A DNA stretch of 5,090 bases. It comes from Verrucomicrobiota bacterium (GTDB taxonomy: Bacteria > Verrucomicrobiota > Verrucomicrobiia > Chthoniobacterales > UBA10450). The notes beneath the pieces are model-generated. The model was not told where the DNA came from and ran no database searches. It was given only the letters and a program-made list of their open reading frames with translations. The DNA is taken from positions 1 to 5,090 of the forward strand of contig QHOR01000236.1 in the NCBI GenBank assembly GCA_003219395.1, written 5' to 3'. The position numbers were made by a program, and so were the translations under genes. This document shows, in pieces, positions 1 through 5,090 of this stretch. Within the stretch, counting starts at the first letter, position 1. Each line of letters opens with the position of its first letter.

Positions 1-2
1 TT

Positions 3-1370
3 AAGCCCGAAAACATCATGCTCAGGCGTGATGGTATCGCCAAGGTCCTGGACTTCGGCCTGGCCAGAATAACTGAGCGGCTACCGCCTGAATCTGTAGA
101 CACTGAAGCGCCGACCAGCTTCAAGACTGATCCCGGTATGGTCCTGGGAACGGCGATCTACATGTCGCCGGAACAGGCGCGGGCACTCGACGTCGATGCG
201 CGCACAGACATCTTCAGTCTGGGTGTTTTGATTTACGAACTGGTGACGGGAGTGCTGCCATTCGCGGGCTCGAACACGAACGAGATCATGGCCGCCATTC
301 TGAGCGAAAGAGAGGTTTTACCGCTGACCCGCTACGCACCCGAGGCGCCGGTGGAACTACAACGCATTGTCGGCAAAGCAGTGCGCAAGAATCGCGATGA
401 GCGTTACCAGACAGTCAAAGATCTTCTGCTCGATCTGAAAGCGCTGCGGCAGAGCCTGGAGATCGAGGCGCATCTGTCGCGCTCCGAGGCCGCCCATACC
501 AGCGCAGTTTCAACGCGCGCCAGCAAAGAATCCGAACCAACAATGGTTGCTGCTGGTACGCCAACCCTTGAGGTCAGCCACGCCCAGCCAGCCGCAAGCG
601 GTGCCCAAACTGTCTCAGTACTTGGACGCCACAAGATCGCCGCCGGTGTGATCGCCACAGTCATGGTGATTGCTGCGGTTGGGCTTGGCTTGTATCTGCG
701 CGGCCGCAACGTTGACGCGGCGATCGATTCGATCGCCGTCCTGCCCTTCGAAAATCAGAGCCACGATCCGAATAGCGATTACCTGTCGGACGGGGTGACC
801 GAAAGTATCATCAACAGTCTGACGCAGCTTCCGCATCTGAAGGTGATCGCGCGCAGTTCCGTTTTTCGCTACAAGGGCAAGCAAGCCGATCCGTTTACAG
901 TGGGCCGGGAACTCGGCGTGCGCGCAGTTCTGACGGGGCGAATCATGCAGCGCGGCGACGCCATCGTGATCAGCACCGAGTTGCTTGACGTTCGCGACAA
1001 CAAACAACTCTGGGGCGAACAATACAGTAAGAAGGTTTCCGATCTGCTGGCGGTGCAGCGGGACATCGCCACCGAAATCACCAGTAATCTTCGGCTGACG
1101 CTTTCGGGCGATGAGCAAAGCCGAGTCGGCAAGCATTACACCGAGAATCCCGAAGCGTATCGCCTTTACCTGCAAGGGCGATTCTATTGGAACCGGCGCA
1201 CCCAAGACAGCTATCAGAAAGCCATCGATTATTTTCAGCAGGCCATCCAGAAAGACCCCAGCTACGCCCTCGCTTACACCGGGCTGGCCGACTGTTACAG
1301 TTTTTTAAGTAGCCAGGGCATTCGTTCACCTCAGGATGTTTTCCCGCTGGCAAAACAACTCGTTGTCTGA
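3..1370 (+). CDS. Membrane Ser/Thr protein kinase with TolB/FlgO-like domain and TPR start; 5'-partial, 3' end frameshifted
   Basis: Open from the window edge, so the true start and kinase N-lobe lie upstream. The first codons read KPENIM, the end of a Hanks-kinase catalytic loop. Numbering from the Met codon at 18 (an internal Met, not the start): DFG at 12-14, activation segment ending in SPE at 50-52, alpha-F Asp64 (RTDIFSLG), alpha-I Arg129 (DERYQ). The kinase domain ends near 147. A low-complexity Ala/Ser/Thr linker (150-203) leads to a transmembrane helix at about 207-227. Residues 235-365 (SIAVLPFENQS...) resemble the TolB/FlgO-like domain often found between kinase and TPRs in acidobacterial proteins. 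TPR-like helices start at about 378 (PEAYRLYLQGRFYW, KAIDYFQQAIQKDP, ALAYTGLADCY). The frame stops at 1368-1370 in the middle of the TPR region, and the missing remainder follows in the +1 frame. Inferred role: transmembrane kinase with cytoplasmic catalysis and an external sensing or binding part. The signal sensed is unknown. Confidence 0.9.
   Translation, partial: KPENIMLRRDGIAKVLDFGLARITERLPPESVDTEAPTSFKTDPGMVLGTAIYMSPEQARALDVDARTDIFSLGVLIYELVTGVLPFAGSNTNEIMAAILSEREVLPLTRYAPEAPVELQRIVGKAVRKNRDERYQTVKDLLLDLKALRQSLEIEAHLSRSEAAHTSAVSTRASKESEPTMVAAGTPTLEVSHAQPAASGAQTVSVLGRHKIAAGVIATVMVIAAVGLGLYLRGRNVDAAIDSIAVLPFENQSHDPNSDYLSDGVTESIINSLTQLPHLKVIARSSVFRYKGKQADPFTVGRELGVRAVLTGRIMQRGDAIVISTELLDVRDNKQLWGEQYSKKVSDLLAVQRDIATEITSNLRLTLSGDEQSRVGKHYTENPEAYRLYLQGRFYWNRRTQDSYQKAIDYFQQAIQKDPSYALAYTGLADCYSFLSSQGIRSPQDVFPLAKQLVV
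719..737. repeat. Perfect 9-bp inverted repeat with 1-nt spacer inside the kinase gene
   Basis: The arms are GGCGATCGA (719-727) and TCGATCGCC (729-737), exact reverse complements around a single T. It lies at the start of the TolB/FlgO-like domain and encodes part of AAIDSIAVLPF, a conserved protein stretch, so codon choice at Ile-Asp-Ser-Ile-Ala may explain it. The loop is too short for a stable hairpin at the centre and there is no following T-run, so it is not a terminator. A dyad binding site is conceivable but unsupported. Confidence 0.4.
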
Positions 1371-2070
1371 GGCGCACACGTCGCTGGCCTACGTCAAACT
1401 TTATTATGATTGGGATTGGATTGGCGCCGAGCGGGAATATCAGCAGGCGATTTCGCTGAATCCGAATTATCCTACGCCTCATCATGGCTACGCTTATCTC
1501 CTGATCTCTTCGGGACGAACTGAGGAGGCGCTTTCAGAGATCAAGAAGGCTGAGGCAATCGATCCGCTTTCGGTCCTGTTTCAAACGGATCACGGTGAGT
1601 TCTATTATTTTTTGCGGCGGCCTGACGAAGCGATTGCGCAACTGCGAAAGGCCATCGACATGGATTCCAGTTTCGTGCGCGCACACTTTTTGATGGGCCG
1701 GGCCTTGATTCAAAAAGGGCGGTGCGACGAGGGGATCGACGAAGCTTCGAAAGCCGAGAGCTTGTCGTCGGCGAGCGATGACATCGCGTGGCGGGCACAG
1801 GAATACGCTTCGTGCGGCCGGAGAGCTGACGCTCAAAACCTGATGAATCGTATGTTAGAGATATCAAAAAATCACTACGTTTCGCCCCATTGGTTCGCGG
1901 CCGTGGAAGCCGGACTGGGAAATAAGGATGAGGCTTTCAGATGGCTCGATCAGGCCATCGATCGCCGCTTCGGTCCTATGATCTATCTCAAAGTAAATCC
2001 GATTTGGGATCCGCTGCGCTCCGATCCCCGCTTTGCCGCGAGACTTAAGCGGGTTGGCTTAACGCCGTAG
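1336..2070 (+). CDS. TPR-repeat C-terminal portion of the upstream kinase, displaced to the +1 frame
   Basis: From about residue 8 (NSLSEAHTSLAYVKL) this is a typical TPR region: TPR-like units at about 11-43, 45-77, 79-111 and 113-145, plus a later helix pair at about 186-210. It ends in the tail seen on TPR-type kinases: YLKVNPIWDPLRSDPRF then LKRVGL, TAG stop at 2068-2070. It has no kinase, signal peptide or membrane segment of its own. Its first seven residues (MFSRWQN) are the out-of-frame reading of sequence that encodes DVFPLAKQ in the upstream frame, so ATG 1336 is probably not a native start. An AGG abuts this ATG with no spacing, so it is a poor ribosome site. I read this as the detached 3' half of the gene ending at 1370. 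Independent translation as a soluble TPR protein is possible but unsupported. Confidence 0.75.
   Translation: MFSRWQNNSLSEAHTSLAYVKLYYDWDWIGAEREYQQAISLNPNYPTPHHGYAYLLISSGRTEEALSEIKKAEAIDPLSVLFQTDHGEFYYFLRRPDEAIAQLRKAIDMDSSFVRAHFLMGRALIQKGRCDEGIDEASKAESLSSASDDIAWRAQEYASCGRRADAQNLMNRMLEISKNHYVSPHWFAAVEAGLGNKDEAFRWLDQAIDRRFGPMIYLKVNPIWDPLRSDPRFAARLKRVGLTP
1347..1371 (+). other. Frameshift and short deletion scar joining the two halves of the TPR-type kinase gene
   Basis: Reading frame 0 gives FPLAKQ and then LVV-stop. Reading frame +1 from about 1357 gives NSLSEAHTSLAYVKL. From memory of this family, the stretch between the FPLAKQ-like and SEAHTSL-like segments normally holds one more helix end, of the type AALKALEID. 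About nine codons therefore appear to be missing, and the change of frame fits a loss of 26 or 29 bp. TPR-type sequence continues cleanly on both sides, which places the scar at about 1356-1360. It may be a real mutation (a pseudogene spanning 3-2070) or a sequencing or assembly error. Confidence 0.75.
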
Positions 2071-2118
2071 CCTCAGAGCCTGACATAAAGCTCACGGCCA
2101 CCGCAAAAGTTCCGGACC

Positions 2119-4905
2119 ATGGAAAACGGCACCAGACTCGGACATTATGAAATCCGCTCAAAGATCGGCGCGGGCGGCATGGGTGATGTGTATCTGGCGC
2201 AGGACACGAAACTCGATCGCAAAGTGGCGCTGAAGATTCTTCCCGCTGAACTCGCGTCGAATCGAGATCGAATGGAGCGGTTCGTGCGCGAAGCAAAGTC
2301 GGCCGCCGCGCTCAATCATCCCAACATCGCAACGATTCACGAGATTGGCGAAGATGAAGGCACATATTTCATCGCGATGGAGTTCATTGAAGGCTTCACT
2401 CTGCGCGAGTTGATTCATGAACGTCAGCAGGATCTCTCAAAGCTGTTGCGCTACTTGCAGCATACCGCCGAAGGACTCGGCAAAGCTCATGCTGCAGGCA
2501 TTGTGCATCGCGATCTCAAACCGGACAACATCATGGTGACGCGCGATGGTCACGCTAAGATTCTGGACTTTGGTTTGGCCAAACTCCTTGGGCCACTCGG
2601 CGCTTCCGGCTCAGGCAGCAGCGAAGTAGTCACCGCGATCATGTCCCGGCAATCCATCGCGGGCACAATCATGGGTACCATCGGTTACATGTCGCCGGAG
2701 CAGGCGCAAGGCAGAGTGGATGAAATCGATCAGCGCTCAGACATCTTTTCGTTTGGCTGCATTCTGTACGAAGCGGCGACCGGCCGGAAAGCCTTCGAGG
2801 GCACCGACGCGGTCGAGTCTCTCAACAAGATCATTCGCGAACCGGTTACGCCGATCAGCGAAATCAATCCTACGGCTCCTGCTGAAATACAGAGAATCGT
2901 TCGCCGCTGCCTGGCTAAGGATCCAGACAAGCGCTATCAATCGATCAAAGAAATCGCAATTGAGATTGAAGAGTTGCGCGACCAGGTTAAAGGCGGTTCC
3001 GGCCTTCATGATTCAACCCATCAAACTGTGAGCGGTCAAAACGTCTCTACCGCCGCTGGTGCGCTTAGCGAACAAAAAACAGTTTTCCAATCGGCCTCAA
3101 ACTCTGCCGCCGCGGGAGCTCCCCCAATCTCCAGCGCCGAGTATTTGGTCACGGAAATCAAGCGTCATAAATTTTTCGTTTTTGCTGCCTTGGGCTTGTT
3201 GGTGACGGCGGCGGTAAGTCTTGCCGTTTATAAGTTCTACGCCGCGCCGGCGACGGTGAGGCACTTCACCTCGCCGGAGAAACTAAAGATCGCAAAACTA
3301 AACACTTCCGGCAAAGTCACCGACATTGCGATGTCGCCGGACGGCAAGTATGTCGCTTACGTGATCGAAGACGCCGGTAAGCTGAACATTCGTCTGCGGC
3401 AGACTGCCACTGCGAGCGATGTGGAAATCGTTCCTGCCGATGAGAACAAAATCCAGGGGCTGAGTTTCACGCCCGATGGTGTTTATCTTTTCTATCTTAA
3501 AATCGTGCAGAACACCGGCACGCTCTATCAAATTCCCGCGTTGGGCGGTCAGCCGAAAAAGATTGTGGTGGATGCTGACTCCGGAGCCGGGTTCTCGCCT
3601 GATGGAAAACAGATTGTTTTCATGCGTGATTCGGAAAATGGCTCGATGTTGATGATGGCAACTGCCGACGGATCGAATCAGAAAACGTTGGTCGAGCTGC
3701 AGGGCCGCAATTCCTTTTGGCCGTTTGCCGTTCCCTCCTGGTCGCGAGATGAAAAAACAATAGCTTGCGGGGCCATGCTGCAAGACAGGGACGGCACGCA
3801 TTTGAAGCTGATCGCAGTAAACGCAAGTGACGGAAAGTGGCGACTGCTGAATGACCGCAATTGGTCAACGCTCACCGGGATCCAGTGGTTGCCTGATGGA
3901 AACCTAATCGCGGCCGGTAACGAAAAATTTGAGACTCAATTTGCACCCTTGCAATTGTGGCTCGTCACGCCGAACGCCGTGCCGCAGCGCTTAACTAATG
4001 ACTTGAGCGATTACATCGGCGCGAGCGCCACGGTCAGCGGCGACGCTCTGGTAACTTTAAGGGTTAGCATCGTAGCCAACATCTGGATTGCGCCGAACAA
4101 CGACGCCACGCGCGCCTCGCAAGTCGCGCGGGCATCTGAGATTTGGAATGGCATCGGATGGACTCTGGACGGAAGATTGATTTATTGCTCCAAGGCGGGC
4201 GGAAACTTTGACATATGGACGATGAACGCGGACGGCACCAACCAAAAGCAGGTGACGGCGAATCAAGGCATGAGCTTTCATCCCCAAATGACGCCGGATG
4301 GACACTTCATTGTCTTTGAGCTCAATCGGGGCGGAAACTCCACCATCTGGAGGATGGATGCGGACGGAAGCAGTTTGAAGCAATTAACCACTGGAGTTGG
4401 CGAATTCAAAGTCGGCATTTCATCGGACGGCAAATGGATTATTTACCATAAAGTCGAAAATACACAGACGCTGTGGAAGGTTTCGATAGACGGCGGAACG
4501 CCTGTGCAGTTGACCAGTACGATCTCATACTACGCCACCATCTCGCCGCGTGACGGCAGAATTGCCTACGTATTCGACGACACGGAAGCGCACGTACAGA
4601 AAGTTGCCGTCATTTCGCCCGATGGTGGCGCGCCCCTGAACACCTTCGCGCTGCCGCCCACCGCAGTGCGCCTTGACAAGCTGCGCTTTACGCCCGACGG
4701 GCGTTCCCTCGCCTTTCTCGATTCGCGCGGCGGCGGCGCAAACATCTGGGCGATTGCGCTCGACGGCAAGGGCGAGCCCAAACCTCTGACTGATTTCAAG
4801 ACTGAAACAATCTTCGACTTCGCCTGGTCTTTCGACGGCAACCAACTCGCCGTCCTGCGCGGCACTGACATTAGCGATGCAGTTGTAATTAGCGAACAGA
4901 AATGA
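2119..4905 (+). CDS. Transmembrane Ser/Thr protein kinase with C-terminal PD40 (TolB-like) beta-propeller, complete
   Basis: A 928-residue receptor-like Hanks kinase that would phosphorylate Ser/Thr on unknown cytoplasmic targets. The start [12 protein letters not shown] sits where this family normally starts, just ahead of the P-loop. All catalytic elements are present: P-loop Gly17/19/22 (GAGGMG), VALK Lys39, alpha-C Glu58, HRDLKPDN 130-137 (Asp132, Asn137), DFG 150-152, SPE 192-194, alpha-F Asp208, alpha-I Arg272. The activation segment is long (about 45 residues DFG to SPE) and Gly/Ser/Thr-rich. The kinase ends near 290, then a Ser/Ala linker, then one transmembrane helix at about 352-371. 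Residues about 380-928 contain repeated PDG-centred strands ([50 protein letters not shown]) and IW.M.ADG elements, diagnostic of PD40/TolB propeller blades. They are predicted to lie outside the cytoplasmic membrane and to bind a ligand or protein. No strong Shine-Dalgarno is visible ahead of the start. The gene follows the upstream tail by 48 bp and overlaps the next start by ATGA. Confidence 0.95.
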   Translation: MENGTRLGHYEIRSKIGAGGMGDVYLAQDTKLDRKVALKILPAELASNRDRMERFVREAKSAAALNHPNIATIHEIGEDEGTYFIAMEFIEGFTLRELIHERQQDLSKLLRYLQHTAEGLGKAHAAGIVHRDLKPDNIMVTRDGHAKILDFGLAKLLGPLGASGSGSSEVVTAIMSRQSIAGTIMGTIGYMSPEQAQGRVDEIDQRSDIFSFGCILYEAATGRKAFEGTDAVESLNKIIREPVTPISEINPTAPAEIQRIVRRCLAKDPDKRYQSIKEIAIEIEELRDQVKGGSGLHDSTHQTVSGQNVSTAAGALSEQKTVFQSASNSAAAGAPPISSAEYLVTEIKRHKFFVFAALGLLVTAAVSLAVYKFYAAPATVRHFTSPEKLKIAKLNTSGKVTDIAMSPDGKYVAYVIEDAGKLNIRLRQTATASDVEIVPADENKIQGLSFTPDGVYLFYLKIVQNTGTLYQIPALGGQPKKIVVDADSGAGFSPDGKQIVFMRDSENGSMLMMATADGSNQKTLVELQGRNSFWPFAVPSWSRDEKTIACGAMLQDRDGTHLKLIAVNASDGKWRLLNDRNWSTLTGIQWLPDGNLIAAGNEKFETQFAPLQLWLVTPNAVPQRLTNDLSDYIGASATVSGDALVTLRVSIVANIWIAPNNDATRASQVARASEIWNGIGWTLDGRLIYCSKAGGNFDIWTMNADGTNQKQVTANQGMSFHPQMTPDGHFIVFELNRGGNSTIWRMDADGSSLKQLTTGVGEFKVGISSDGKWIIYHKVENTQTLWKVSIDGGTPVQLTSTISYYATISPRDGRIAYVFDDTEAHVQKVAVISPDGGAPLNTFALPPTAVRLDKLRFTPDGRSLAFLDSRGGGANIWAIALDGKGEPKPLTDFKTETIFDFAWSFDGNQLAVLRGTDISDAVVISEQK
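4902..4905 (+). promoter_or_regulatory. ATGA stop/start overlap (translational coupling site)
   Basis: The TGA of the propeller kinase (4903-4905) overlaps the ATG of the next gene (4902-4904). The next frame gives a canonical kinase N-terminus at once, which supports this start. No clear Shine-Dalgarno precedes it (AGCGAACAGAA), so translation of the downstream gene probably depends on ribosomes finishing the upstream one. The coupling is inferred from the arrangement. Confidence 0.7.
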
Positions 4906-5090
4906 CTTTGACTGCCGGCACCAAACTCGGACGCTACGAAATTAGCTCGAAGCTTGGTGAGGGCGGAATGGGCGAGGTGTACCTGGCGCAGGATACTTCG
5001 GAACTTGGCCGCACGGTCGCGCAATGGCTGGAACGGAGTCTACAGGATCGCGCCTGGGAAATTACCTACCTGAAGGTTGACCCACTCATG
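4902..5090 (+). CDS. Kinase N-terminal head fused in frame to a TPR-kinase C-terminal tail; 3'-partial remnant
   Basis: Sixty-three codons are visible and open to the window edge. Residues 1-40 are a textbook start of this kinase family: [15 protein letters not shown]-loop Gly19/21/24 (GEGGMG), [16 protein letters not shown]. The next residues should be LK, carrying the ATP-anchoring lysine. Instead the frame continues [20 protein letters not shown]. That matches the C-terminal tail of TPR-type kinases and aligns with RWLDQAIDRRFGPMIYLKVN near the end of the TPR fragment at 1939-2004. The VAxK lysine, alpha-C, catalytic loop, membrane helix, TolB-like domain and most TPRs are all missing, so it cannot be an active kinase. 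Family proteins are usually several hundred residues longer, so roughly 2 kb appears deleted. From the tail pattern I expect a stop within about 30 codons past the window. It could be a decayed gene, a paralog recombination product, or an assembly collapse. Confidence 0.75.
   Translation, partial: MTLTAGTKLGRYEISSKLGEGGMGEVYLAQDTSELGRTVAQWLERSLQDRAWEITYLKVDPLM
5013..5027 (+). other. In-frame deletion or fusion junction between kinase head and TPR tail
   Basis: The codons ACG GTC GCG (Thr-Val-Ala, start of the VAxK motif) are followed directly by CAA TGG CTG (Gln-Trp-Leu, start of the final TPR-like helix of the tail). The break therefore falls at about 5019-5024. Both sides keep the same reading frame. 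The exact breakpoint cannot be set without an intact paralog for comparison. Confidence 0.7.

Noticed and set aside
615..1205. Minus-strand open frame of 196 codons
   Set aside because: It lies fully antisense to the well-supported TolB/FlgO-like and TPR coding region, shows no recognisable domain, and is expected as a shadow frame in GC-rich coding DNA.
1336..1338. ATG 1336 as a genuine start of an independent TPR gene
   Set aside because: The first residues are an out-of-frame reading of the upstream gene. The AGG has zero spacing to the ATG, and the protein would begin mid-repeat.
1356..1370. Programmed +1 frameshift at CAA CTC GTT GTC TGA
   Set aside because: It lacks a prfB-like CUU UGA slip site or an upstream Shine-Dalgarno stimulator. 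The apparent loss of about nine codons of a TPR helix points to a deletion, not recoding.
2071..2118. Promoter or terminator in the 48-bp gap between the TPR tail and the propeller kinase
   Set aside because: I found no paired -35/-10 with proper spacing, no stem-loop with T-run and no strong Shine-Dalgarno. The AT-rich CATAAA at about 2084 alone is not enough.
3298..3801. Minus-strand open frame of 167 codons
   Set aside because: It is antisense to propeller blades with clear PDG motifs. Its translation looks like a composition shadow rather than a protein family.
4690..4704. Hairpin ACGCCCG-A-CGGGCGT as a possible terminator
   Set aside because: It encodes the conserved TPDGR propeller motif inside an open gene, has a one-base loop, and has no T-run after it.

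Overview
The window is a head-to-tail series of bacterial membrane-anchored Ser/Thr protein kinase genes, all on the + strand, with almost no intergenic DNA. Tandem families of Hanks-type kinases carrying either a TolB/FlgO-like domain plus TPRs or a PD40 (TolB/WD40-like) beta-propeller behind one transmembrane helix are typical of Acidobacteriota, especially soil lineages. Together with the moderate-to-high GC content, this makes an acidobacterial chromosome or metagenome contig the most likely source. That assignment rests on protein style only; there is no rRNA or other marker gene here.

Layout: (A) 1-1370 is a kinase gene whose 5' end lies outside the window. It holds the end of the catalytic loop, the DFG and SPE motifs, the rest of the kinase C-lobe, a Ser/Thr/Ala-rich linker, a transmembrane helix, a TolB/FlgO-like domain and the start of a TPR region. 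Its frame stops at 1368-1370. (B) 1336-2070 continues the same protein in the +1 frame: four to five TPRs and the family's conserved C-terminal tail. A and B look like one gene broken by a short out-of-frame deletion near 1356-1360. (C) After a 48-bp gap, 2119-4905 encodes an apparently intact 928-residue kinase with all catalytic motifs, one transmembrane helix and a C-terminal PD40 propeller. (D) A third gene starts at 4902 in an ATGA overlap with C. It opens with a perfect kinase P-loop, but after about 40 residues it jumps in frame, just before the VAxK lysine, into a TPR-kinase C-terminal tail. It runs off the window.

If expressed, the intact protein would sense something through its propeller (predicted outside the cytoplasmic membrane) and signal through its cytoplasmic kinase. 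The ATGA overlap suggests that C and D are, or were, co-transcribed and translationally coupled.

The most notable signals are the two rearrangement scars. One is an out-of-frame deletion in the first TPR-kinase; the other is an in-frame deletion that removes nearly the whole third TPR-kinase and leaves a head-to-tail remnant. Both hit the TPR type of kinase and spare the propeller kinase. They fit decay or recombination within a paralogous family, or assembly collapse between paralogs. I see no convincing RNA gene, mobile element, CRISPR array, terminator or promoter, and nothing on the minus strand beyond shadow reading frames.
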